Of a stretch of 64,000 nt of DNA, positions 26,013-35,691 are shown piece by piece. The stretch is taken from the NCBI RefSeq assembly GCF_030272615.1, contig NC_081415.1, positions 511,753,873 through 511,817,872 on the forward strand. Direction: 5' to 3'. The position numbers and the translations under genes are program-made. A model generated the notes under the pieces. That model ran no database searches and had not been told where the DNA came from. It saw only the letters and a list, made by a program, of their open reading frames with translations. The number at the start of each line of letters is the position of its first letter. The first letter of the stretch is position 1. This DNA is from Cryptomeria japonica (taxonomy: Eukaryota; Streptophyta; Pinopsida; Cupressales; Cupressaceae).

Positions 26013-27205
26013 TGTTTTGTCATTGATGTCAACACTAGCTGTTTTGGATGCTTTATCGACACCCTTCTTGTCCTAGTAGGTTGTGTGGTTTCTGGTTAGA
26101 CTTGATCTTGCATGATCCGGCATGTTTGATTATGAAATTGGCTTATTCATGATACTCATGTTCATATTGAACAAGTTGGTTTTTGTATGGTGATCGGATG
26201 CTATCCTGTTTGCTTGGAGGATTGGTTTGTGGTTACGACGAGGGTTTCATCGACACATATTTGATGAAGATCTTTGATGATATGCATAAGTGGTGTTGGT
26301 GCAGCTTTTGTTATGGATTTAGGATGGTGCTAGAAACCATGTTTGAGACTTGGCGGATGGAGATCATTGCTTTAGCATGTGGACCTATATTGGGTCCCGG
26401 TTCATATAGGTTATGGACTGACTTGATGTGACATGTGGATTGGACGTCTCAATGTGTTTCTGGGATGTTTTATGTGTTGGATATTATTTGTTTGGTCTAA
26501 GGCTGACATGTTTTGTAATTATGTAATTGGCTTATTATCTAGTGGCCGACCTGATTGTTTATGGTTGAGGGTTTGTATATATATGATGTAAGATCTCATT
26601 GTAGATCATCAAGGGATATTAGGATATATAAATGGGATATGGATATGTAATGTACAAATAATGTAATATCATTCAAGCAGAGGATCTGGTCTATCATTAA
26701 AGATCAAGTTGGGTTTATGTAAGAGGATTTAGTCCTCCAATATTGAGCTTAACCGGAATTGTACTTAGGCATAGGAGATTCTATCTTTGCAGTTCATTCA
26801 TTCTTTCAGATTGTAGTCTAGATTTCTATGTAGTCAGTGAGACTCCTTTTGTGATGAGTAGTGCACTCTAGGCTATTGGCCTTCCTACAAGTGTACGCCC
26901 CTCAATTGTAATTCCCATACTTACTACATAAGTATTATTTGACTGTGGGTAGGCTTCCCACTGTGGTTTTTCCCTTTATTGAGTTTTCCACATATATATA
27001 TTGGTCTCATGTGGATGGTATTTATTCTCTGATTATTGGTTATACTTAATTGGTTTAATTGCTATTTTGGTATTTGGTTTAGGCTTTCCGGTATTAATGT
27101 TTTGGGTTTCGGTATTAAAGTTTTAATTGCTAAATGTTTTGGTAATTTGTGACAACTGATTCACCCCCCTCTCAGTTGTCTTCCTGTTACTTGAATTGTC
27201 TAAGA
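26013..27205 (+). mobile_element. Probable solo LTR (Copia-like)
   Basis: It starts TGTTTTGTCATTGATGTCAA and contains a TATA box (GTATATATATGATG near 26575). It shares GAGTAGTGCACTCTAGGC and GTGGGTAGGCTTCCCACTG with the LTR ending at 19803, and has the terminal block ATTCACCCCCCTCTCAGT (27159). The end is taken at 27205 by analogy, about 30 nt past CTCAG. Flanking 5-mers ATTGA (26008-26012) and GTTGA (27206-27210) could be a decayed target-site duplication. No internal region or second LTR is attached, so it reads as a solo LTR. Confidence 0.6.
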
Positions 27206-28072
27206 GTTGATGCCCTATTTTTTGTTCATAAGGGAGCTAGCACTAGCCTTTGTGCTATATTTGTTCCTTTTTCTCAAATTGAAGTGGAGATTCTAGATGA
27301 TATGTTGGTGCTCAGTCTATTGGTTGTTATTTTGAATGCCATGGGTGCTGCTATCAAAGATGGAAAGTACTGGCATGGGGTTGTTGATGCCCTATTTCTT
27401 TATTATTGGAGAGAAGAGAATGGTCTGCTATATTGTGTACCTCCCTTATCCCCTATTGAGGAGGGGATTTTGGAAGTTTTCTTGTACATTTATCTGTTCT
27501 TTCTCGAAATCAAGGTTAAGGGTTTCTTTCAAAAACCTATTGATAGTTGTGGGAGCCTTATAAGACTCATTGTTATTGGTTGTGGGAACCTTATTAAACC
27601 CACTCTCAAGGTTGATGGAGCGTGGAAATACCCTATGTATTTTCCTCTTTTTTAGGGCTAGGCTAGATGCTGGAAGTTTTCAAGGGCCTAGTTTGGCCAG
27701 TCTTTGTTCTTGGTTAGGATCAGGTTTTGTTGATGATTTCCTGATAACTATGTTACTAGTTAAGGGAGCTTTGGAAAACCATACTTTTTGGCTGAGGAGG
27801 CCACACAAACACTATTTTTTTGTCTTCGAGATCTATTCGTTGTTTTAGATTTGTTGCTTCTACCAGTGTGGTTTGTTTTATCTTATCTTTGTAGTTTGGC
27901 TGGTGTTGGTTTAGCTTTGGATACTATGTATTATTTATCTATCTTTATACAATGTCCCTTTGTTGGTTTTGAATCTATGAAAAATTTGAGGGTTTCAGGT
28001 CCCTTCAAAACCTTTTGTACGGGGTTTCTCATCCCCTCAAAACCTATTTATCCTAATAAAAAACATGGATAA

Positions 28073-28319
28073 AATTGACGTCATGGACATAAGATTTATG
28101 TTGGGGTTGTAATTTTTTCTTGTATTATTTGTCATTGTTTGTGTGTTATATCTTTATTTTACCCATTATTGATATTCAATATGATAAATTTATAGTGGGT
28201 CCATTTTACTTTGAGCTAGTTAAAAAAATTATAAGTATAAATAAGTTGGAATATGACCTTATTCAATCTTTCTTTCCAGTTTTATACCTTTTCCTTTCTC
28301 TCATGAGCTGTTTGTTATT
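28073..28319. other. Spacer, no gene seen
   Basis: AT-rich sequence between the LINE tail and the presumed Copia C LTR. The open frame at 28120-28356 is hydrophobic and low in complexity and crosses into the LTR, so it is not credible. Confidence 0.4.
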
Positions 28320-28560
28320 GCATTCTATATTTAGGAGGCATATTTTTTTAGTTTAAGCTCACTTAATCAATATAATCTTTATTTCGTTGATCTTATTCTA
28401 GTTTCCTAATTTTATATTAGGTTTCTCTTTCTTTCTATAAAGTATCTCCTTATTCTTTTGTAGTCATTAATCTTTTATGCATCAATATAATTATTAAGTT
28501 GTTGGGAACATCTATCTTGCTTGATTTCCATTTGTGACTAATGATTTTATTGCATGTGAT
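28320..28560 (+). mobile_element. Presumed 5' LTR of Copia C
   Basis: It aligns by eye with the LTR at 22225-22574: TTTAGTTTAAGCTCACTTAA corresponds to TTAAGCTTAAGTTCACTTTA, and the TATTAGGTTTCT then CTTTCTATAAAG part corresponds to a similar pair in the other. The edges cannot be fixed. 28561-28731 would be its leader; no clear primer-binding site is visible. Confidence 0.4.
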
Positions 28561-28731
28561 TCATGGGCTTGTTGGGTTGAACAAATAATTCCAAAATGGT
28601 AACAAAAATCTATATTTGCTAAGTTCTTGTCCAAATTATGAGAATCTCAACCTTGTGTAGAAAAGTCAACTCATCCTGGAGAAAAATAATTTTCTAGTTT
28701 TCACCATAGCCACAAAAAGCCATTTTGTTTT

Positions 28732-28837
28732 TGGTGGTGTTATTATTTATTCATATAGGATATAATTACACCTTACTTAAGTTGACTTAGGATAATTCAT
28801 TTCAAAGTATTTTGGATATGAGATACTTGGGGAAGTG
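28732..28837 (+). mobile_element. Copia B 5' LTR, left fragment
   Basis: The first 106 bp of the 5' LTR. They align with 42124-42229 through TCATATAGGA(T/C)ATAATTACA and GGATATGAGA(T/C)ACTT. It ends with AAGTG (28833-28837), the left copy of the transposon target duplication. Confidence 0.85.
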
Positions 28838-29149
28838 GTTCAGTGCAAGAAGCTGAGTCCACTTTTTAGCCAAAAAGTGGAAGTGTTTTCCTTGATTTTC
28901 AGATTTTGTCTTGTTTGAGCTTAAATTTTGAAACACCTAGAGATTGAATCTTGGAAAAAGTCAGTAATATAAAAGATATCCCTCTGAGTGTACTTTCAAA
29001 AGTTCATATTTGTGCTTTCATTCATGGAGATTTGAATTTACGGGTTCATATCTCAGGTGTGGCCATCTAGGCCTATCCCAGGCCTAATCCCTAGCCAAGT
29101 GGTGGGTTTTGGAATCAACTTCCATATAACAAGGCCCCATTTTATAAAT

Positions 29150-29260
29150 AGCGGCCCGTTCCATTTTTTTGACCATTGGATTTACTAACGGGCCCACACT
29201 TTAGAAACGAGGTCTCATTATTTAAATAATGGGCCCCTATTCCTAAATAACCATTACTGT
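29150..29260. repeat. Left subterminal GGGCCC-type repeats
   Basis: The sequence contains GCGGCCCGTTCC, ACGGGCCCACAC and AATGGGCCCCTATTCC. A 44-bp stretch starting TTTAGAAACGAGGTCTCATT (29211) matches, in the same orientation, a stretch starting TTTAGAAACGGGGGCCCGTT near 34756 at the other end of the transposon. Clusters like this often bind transposase. Here that is inference. Confidence 0.6.
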
Positions 29261-29418
29261 AAAAGAAAGACAGATTGCATCAATTTACCACACTATCATT
29301 AAAATACATACTAACAAACATTTTTTACATCATTTGGTAGTACTTTTTAATATTTTTTACACAAATTTCAGAAGAACTCAGTAAAAAGATATTATTTTTT
29401 GAAGAGGAGTTTGTAAAG

Positions 29419-31300
29419 ATGGGTTCTAAGCAACACCAAAAGAAACAAAAGAGGACAATGATAACGGATGAAATTCAAGCACAAAGAGAGGAGGGAAAAT
29501 GCCAAAGAGATCGAAGATCACAACAATGACAATTGAATAACATTTCCGAAGCATCTAGTTCAATGACCGTTGTAGATGAGACCATTGAAGAGATCATAAT
29601 GGATGCAAGAAATGTAGAACCAAACACAGGTATGACCATTGATGCAAATGTTCATGTGGATTTGAATCCTGGTATGTTTTTAAATCCCCAAGACTATGAT
29701 GCTAGTCAAATTGCTGATTTAAATGAAGCTAGATATAAATTTCATACACCAATACAAAAAGAAATGAAAATTGAAAATATTTCACCACCTTCTCTAAAAG
29801 AAAATGAATGTAATTTGTTTACTATTGATAGCAATGGGCAAGATAATCTTAATGGGTTAGTTTCTTGGAGATAAATTAGAACACATGCGAACAGATTATA
29901 TAAACAATTTTTCTATAATTAAAAGTTAGGATTCCAATGTCAATTAATGCTACAATTAATAAAAATGTAAAAAATGCATAAAGTCATGAAAAAAATAGGT
30001 ATTTATGCAAAACCAAAAAAAAGATGAATCATATAAGCAAGTTGTATCTACTGTTTCAAGTACCATCAATTCTATCGGAAAAACAAGTCGATCTAAAGAT
30101 AAGAATGCAACACGTAGAGTTATAACACCTGCTATAGTTGACAAAACAATTGTTAGTAAAAGAATGTTAAGTGATATAAGTGGCTACTTGAACTTACATC
30201 GTAGAACCTTGTCAAGAGCGGCCAAAAGAAGAGACACAATTGAAATTGATCCACTAAACCATTGGAGTTTTAGTGGTAGACTTCAAAGGTCGGACATGAA
30301 ATTAAATGATGAAACTAAACAATTAATTGCAAAATTTTGGCATGATAACACTAGAGTTTCATCAAATGCTAGAGATGTTTTAAAGTTAAGGGTGGGATAA
30401 AAAAATCGTGATCCTCATCCAAAACATCTTCTTGACATGACTCAAACTGAATTCTTTAAAAAATTTAGTGATGAATATGTGTTAATGAATTTATGAATTA
30501 GTCAAAGATCATTTGAAAAATGAAAACCTTGGTATGTTAAAATCAATAAACAAAGAATATCTTGTTGTAAAACTCATGTTCAGTTTCGTTACTATTATGA
30601 TGTTTTTCGATATATACATTGTATGTTGCATGGTACTAAGCTTGTGTAGGATTGTGGTGTTTATGTTCCACCTGAAACTATAAAAGATTTTATTGGAAGT
30701 TTATTTTGTAAACCACCTAATGAACAATTATTTCTTTCCAGTTCATGCATTTATGACCTTTGCAATTTATGTGGGAACTATTCTTTGATAGGTGAATGTT
30801 TGCATGAACATGTTTCATCTGAGTTTGGAAAAAAAATGGTTTATGTTAGGAGATTTAAAAATATAGAATACCCTCTAAAGGATGGAAAGATGGGGAAACA
30901 TTTAGAATTGATTACAAAACAGAATAGTGTGAATGCATTTATTAGTCAGTTTAAAAGTCATATTGTTCCAAAATATGTGAAACATTCCCAACATGCCCGA
31001 TGGCTTGATGAACAGTTTCACATATGCAAGAACACATTTCCTGTTGGAAAAATAGTATCAGTTGTGGTTATTGCAGAAAATTATACTGTAAAACCACAAG
31101 AGGAAACTCAATCACAATAATACAACTCAGTGCAAGTGGCCATATTTGTGCACATTATATATAAACATGACCATGATAGTACATAAGATAACAGTTTTTT
31201 TTTGAGGGAGTATCATTTCTATGTTAGTGATAATCGATTACACTCGACAATAGTTTGCATTGATTTTGCAAACTCTAGAAGATGGAGTGGCATGATTGGG
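29419..31300 (+). pseudogene. Transposase-like ORF, DDE type suspected
   Basis: It starts at ATG 29419 (MGSKQHQKKQKR), with a stop at 29527. The first block runs to 29874 in frame 1 and the rest (30005 on) is in frame 2. A decayed intron between 29870 and 30000 is possible. Landmarks include KPWYVKINKQRISCCKTHVQ, CIYDLCNLCGNYSLIGEC, VVVIAENYTVKPQEETQ and REYHFYVSDNRLHSTI. From memory, plants, algae and invertebrates have transposase-like proteins in which D-[FY]-x-E-N-Y and H-F-Y-x-S-D occupy these places. Here the expected D before the AENY motif is missing. Stops and a frame slip after 31255 show it is inactive. Confidence 0.55.
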
Positions 31301-31385
31301 TCTTTTTGGATAGAAGTAATATTTTATTCAATCACTTGTAGGTTTTCATTAATTCGTTCTCTTAAACAAATTTCATCCAATCTAG

Positions 31386-31477
31386 GGGGTGGAGGTGGAG
31401 GAGGTGGTGGTGGTGGTGGTGGTGGAGGTGGAGGTAGAGGTGGAGGTGGAGGAGGAGGAGGGGGTTGCGGTGGGGGA
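31386..31477. repeat. (GGW)n tract
   Basis: About 90 bp of GGT and GGA triplets. On the plus strand it would encode polyglycine. On the minus strand it encodes a proline run inside a 63-codon frame (31515-31324) that starts MDVFDIDELLGENPPP and ends RLDEICLRERINENLQVIE. The tract could be plain slippage, but the flanking minus-strand peptide is notably hydrophilic and uninterrupted. Confidence 0.6.
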
Positions 31478-31699
31478 TTTTCACCTAATAGTTCATCTAT
31501 GTCAAAGACATCCATGATAACAAAGAGCTCCTACATATACAAAGATATACATGAATTATATACAACTCTATGTCAAAGAAGAATCTATTTTAGTTTTAAA
31601 AAAATATTTATAAATAGTAGCATTTCTATGCTATTGAATGAGATACACATGAAATATAATATAATATTGAACTTAAAAAAATATACATGTATATACTAT

Positions 31700-33239
31700 T
31701 GAATCTTTAAATATAAAATTTGCGGACAAAACTTAATAAAAAATTTCAATGAAACTTCATAAATCTATTATATATTCAATTTAATGCATTCATTTCTTGT
31801 AAAATGCATCAACTATTAAAATCAATATAAAATATTTCATACATAAGATCAATAAAGAAGTGGGAAATAAGATGATCCTCCTTAGTGTAAGAATATATAA
31901 GGATTGATGATAAGTTCTTAAAATGAGATATCAAAATGTAAGATCATTACGCTCTATAAACAATGATATGATGATAAGATCATGTAAGATAATAGCAATA
32001 CAAGATCATCATGTGAGGCACAGTCATATGATACTAAGATGCAAAAATGCGTGATCAAATAGTGATAATCTATTATATTCTCTAAAATAATAGGCATGAC
32101 AATAAAGGAGTGTAAATAGCATGCTCTTGTTGAAAAAAATAATAATAATGATGATAAGTCATTGATGAAAAATAATAAATAACATGTTTTTAGTAACTAG
32201 ACATAAGAGTAAGAGATCATATAGACCTAATTATCAATGTACCTAGATATAATTATATATAAATGGAAAGATATACAAAAATGATCTAAAGTGATAAATT
32301 GCCCAATGTATGAACATAAGATAATACTTTAAGAAGACATATTATCCAATATACAAGCATAAGATAATGCTTTAATAAGATTAAAAAAACACTATATGAA
32401 CATATGTGAAGAAAACAGTCTTGAAGATCATAAGATAGAACAAAGATTAAAGTATAAGACATAAATCATTATAGGAAATTAGTAGTTATTAATAAAGATT
32501 AGATAATGTAAAAATAGGAGATAAAACATATGAAGTAAAAATAGGATTAAAAAAGGAAATCAAGTGAGAAAATATTAAACATGCCCTACAAGTGGGGTAA
32601 TAGAATATGAAGTAAAAATAAAAGATTAAATTATGTGATATCTAGTGGTTTCTCTTTTATGTTATGTGTCACATCAATGTGTACATTCACTTTGTTGGTG
32701 CATCATTATTTTCTTGCATTTAGCTAACTATTGTATTGCATATTTGCACCTAGGATAGGATAAGATTACTTGGGTAGATATCTACCTAGGTAGGCATCAC
32801 ATGTTCAACTCATACTCCCTACTTTGGTAGAGATGTGGATATATGTTACTCATCTTCTAAATTTTTTTGTAAGAGTTCTCTGTAAAGAGTATTTTATATA
32901 TTAGAATTTTCCTAAAACATGTCTCAAAAATGATTAAAACACTTGAATCAAGGTCAAAAACTAGGAATGTGAGATACATGATATGGATGATGACAAGGAT
33001 GGTTGAGAATAAAGAGATTTTGAATGGACTATGGTATACTCCTAAGTGTAGGGTACTTTGAAAAAATAGATTATACATGATGCAAGAATTTGGTCTTCAT
33101 CATGGTACTTGTCCAAGGTGTCATAAGAATGGTTTTCACCCATGAATAAAAAGATTATGTTTACTTTTCTCTCTTTTTAAATTTTTATGCAAGACCAAAT
33201 CCTTTAGGTTTGGATATGTTAAATGATACACATGATATT
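31700..33239. other. AT-rich interior of the DNA transposon
   Basis: No recognisable protein. A 32-bp imperfect tandem pair lies at about 32325-32375 (CATAAGATAAT(A/G)CTTTAA twice). The open frame at 32857-33078 (minus) matches nothing I know. Confidence 0.5.
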
Positions 33240-34030
33240 TATAAGTGTTTAAAAATCCTAGCCAAAAAATATAGGACACCAACTATGGACCTATTATGCA
33301 ATGTCATGGCATAATAGGACTTATTATGTCGTCATGGCATAATAGGTCATATTATACAATGACATGATATAATAGGTCCTATTATGCCATGACATGACAT
33401 AATAGGTCCATAATTAGTCCTATTATACTAAGTAAACATGTTGCATTAGTACTGCATTGTTGGAGATGAATTAGATGACGAAGTTGGCAATTCGATAAAA
33501 TCATGTCATGTCATGGATTAATAGGTCCTATTATGGACCTACTATTATGCAATGTCATGGCATAATAGGTCCTATTATTATGACATGATATAATAGGACC
33601 AACTATGAACCTATTATGCAATGTCATGGCATAATAGGACCTATTATGCCATCATGGCATAATAGGTCCATAATTGGTCCTATCATACTAAGTAAACATG
33701 TCGAATTAGCATAGTTTCAATGTTGGAGATGAATTAGATGATGAAGTTGGCAATTCGAGAAAATAATGTCATGTTGAGGCTTAATAGGTCCTATTATGGA
33801 CCTGTTATGCCATGATGGCATAATAGGTGGACTATTATGCAATTTCATGGCATAATAGGACCTATTATGCCACGATGGCATAATAGGTCCTATTATGCCA
33901 TGCTATGATATAATAGGATGAACTATGGACCAATTATGAAATGTCATGGCATAACATGACATTGTCCACAATTGGTCATTTTATACCATCACATGACATA
34001 ATAGGACCATAATAGGACCTTTATGCCATG
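33240..34030. repeat. Palindromic ATAATAGG array
   Basis: Nearly 800 bp built from alternating CCTATTATGCCATG and CATGGCATAATAGG, which are reverse complements, so successive units fold on one another. At least fifteen half-sites are visible. A higher-order unit is also present: ACTAAGTAAACATGT(T/C)G followed by GATGAATTAGATGA(C/T)GAAG occurs near 33428 and 33688, 260 bp apart. There is no ORF. It lies within the 3' half of the DNA transposon. Confidence 0.8.
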
Positions 34031-34199
34031 ACATGACATAAACCAAAGCCTAAACTTTGATATCTAAAATTTGAAGTGTAATGTTAATTACTTTTTAAGG
34101 TTATACTAATAGTGGTAACTTTTGTATTACCTAATGAGGATTAAGAACAATTTTGGTACATATGTTCAATTTAAAGAATTAGAATGGTGGCTTGCTAGA

Positions 34200-34380
34200 A
34201 GTGGTTAATTTTTTTCATTTTGATTTTGTTTCTATTTGGTTTTGGTTTTGGTTTTGATTTCCATTTAGTTTCGGTTTTGTTTCGATTTCATTTTTGTTTT
34301 TGTTTTTGTTTCGATTTCACTTTTCATTTTCATTTTTGTTTTGATTTCGTTTTCATTTTGATGTTTCTGAGATATCTAAT
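34200..34380. repeat. T-rich hexamer-like tract
   Basis: A decayed simple repeat of units such as GTTTTG, GATTTC and ATTTTT on the plus strand. No coding sense. Confidence 0.7.
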
Positions 34381-34664
34381 TTGATATTTTGTTTTGATAA
34401 CTATCTAGGTTTGGTTTTGATTTGTAAATTTGTTGATTAGGGTTTAGGGTTAATTGTTTAAGAATATTTCAGATCAAAATTAAGAATTTACAAATGTAAA
34501 AACAAATTTATTTATAGGCTACTTTTAAAAAAAACTAAAATTATACCAAAAAAAGCTAAATAATACACAAAAAATAGGAAAAATATACAAGAAAATTATG
34601 AAATGTAAAAATAGATGATTGAATGTGTACCTGGGATAGTGGTGGAGGCTTGAAATGGAATCCA

Positions 34665-34945
34665 TAGCATGGGGGCCCATTTTTTATCTTCTGTTCTCAC
34701 TTCACTTCCAGGGTGAAAATGAAAAAATTCGCCGAAAAAAAGGGTGAAATACGATTTAGAAACGGGGGCCCGTTTTTTTAAAAATGGGCCCCTGTTTTGT
34801 TTAAAAGCAAGGCCTCACTTTAGAAGAAAATGGGGGCCTGTTTATTTTAGCTCCGAGCCCCTGTTACCTTTTGGCTCGAGAGCCCGAAGCATAAATGGGC
34901 CCCCATTTTTTTGAAAATGGGTCTCCGTTTTTAAGAGCGCGTTTT
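34665..34945. repeat. Right subterminal GGGCCC-type repeats
   Basis: It contains GGGGGCCCATTTTTTA, GGGGGCCCGTTTTTTT, AAATGGGCCCCTGTTTT, ATGGGGGCCTGTTTA and ATGGGCCCCCATTTTT, each partly self-complementary. The count is higher than at the left end. The cluster stands out because the surroundings are AT-rich. Confidence 0.65.
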
Positions 34946-35000
34946 CCAACGTGCAGACTTCCGCGAATTTGTGACTCATCACCTTTCACTTGCCCAAGTG

Positions 35001-35368
35001 TGCACATTGGGCAGATGCATGTAGGATAATTTCTACCTTTTATGCTCTTATCTTGTTGTTACATTCCACATTCGGTGGGTGATCCACCCCTTGTGGAATA
35101 TTATACTATTTCTCCTACCTACCCCTACCTATTCTTACCTACCCTTATTTCTCATTGAGCAACATTTCATGATTTTTGTGCTCACATATCCATATGGCCC
35201 TGTCTTTATAAACAGACTCATCTACATTGTATATAGTTTTTCATGATCCACTTGATCAATATTTTGCATCTTGATTAGAATATAGTTTATTCTCATCAAA
35301 TGTATTTGTCTCTCTTTTGTGCTATTCAATATACTATAGTTCTTGGCTATTTTCAACAAATTCCTACA
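35001..35368 (+). mobile_element. Copia B 5' LTR, right fragment, with TATA box
   Basis: It continues the LTR after the transposon and aligns with 42230-42596 through CATTCGG(T/A)GGGTGATCCACC and TTGCATCTTGATTAGAATA. TCTTTATAAACAGACTC at 35203-35219 is the likely TATA box; the 3' LTR has a weaker version (CCTTAATAAGCAGACTC). It ends CCTACA at 35368. Confidence 0.85.
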
Positions 35369-35381
35369 TGGTATTAGAGAC
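35369..35381 (+). promoter_or_regulatory. Primer-binding site, initiator tRNA-Met type
   Basis: TGGTATTAGAGAC directly abuts the LTR end. It matches the plant Copia primer-binding site TGGTATCAGAGC apart from a C-to-T change and one inserted base. It would prime minus-strand DNA synthesis. Confidence 0.85.
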
Positions 35382-35691
35382 ATTGTGGCTCAATTAAGTA
35401 GTCTTTTTGGAGAGATTTTGAAGGATTCTTTTGTTTGTATCTGGGGAGCTACAAATTTTGGGGGCATACTATGGTGATTTTGACCCCACCATTGAGTCCA
35501 GAAGGCCATTTCCATGAATTTTGACTACAAATATGGCTATATTTTGGTACATTGGATTAAGGGTTCAACTTATCGACTCCTTTCATAGTTTGAAAAAGAT
35601 TTAATTTCTTATGTCGTGGATTGCCTTTGCAAGATCAGTGGATCAAGTTGTATTCTCAATGTAGGGTGTTTTAACAACATCCTTCTTGGAT

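Larger units (their letters stand above)
25328..28072 (+). mobile_element. LINE-like 3' region, split by an LTR
   Basis: The right end is a typical plant LINE tail: GGGTTTCTCATCCCCTCAAA then ACCTATTTATCCTAATAAAA (28021-28064). The sequence before it is T-rich with long but unassigned open frames (25328-26012, 27149-27655). Phrases recur on both sides of the inserted LTR, such as TTGATGCCCTATTT(C/T)TT near 27206 and 27384. I cannot identify a protein domain here. The region may be a long 3' UTR rather than coding. Confidence 0.4.
28838..34995 (+). mobile_element. DNA transposon, 6.16 kb, family not identified
   Basis: The boundaries are exact because the host LTR can be compared with its intact partner. 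AAGTG flanks the insert on both sides (28833-28837, 34996-35000). The ends are imperfect inverted repeats: GTTCAGTGCAAGAAGCTGAG at the left, and the reverse complement of the right end reads GGGCAAGTGAAAGGTGATGA. Inside are a broken transposase-like ORF on the plus strand, subterminal clusters of GGGCCC palindromes at both ends, a palindromic AT-rich array and simple repeats. The 5-bp duplication and ends do not match CACTA (3 bp, CACT ends) or hAT (8 bp). I cannot name the superfamily. Confidence 0.75.

Noticed and set aside
27149-27655. 168-codon plus-strand frame
   Set aside because: It begins inside the LTR end, is rich in L, F and V as expected from T-rich sequence, and shows no domain; treated as part of a LINE-like 3' region.
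33240-34030. CRISPR-like appearance of repeated 20-30-mers
   Set aside because: Units are palindromic and contiguous without unique spacers, and the DNA is from a plant nucleus.
34437-34453. Telomere-like TTAGGGTTTAGGGTT
   Set aside because: Only about two TTTAGGG units in T-rich sequence; too short to be an interstitial telomeric array.
28838-34995. CACTA or hAT identity for the DNA transposon
   Set aside because: CACTA needs CACT ends and 3-bp duplications; hAT needs 8-bp duplications. The bracketing here gives 5 bp, and 8-mers on the two sides do not match.
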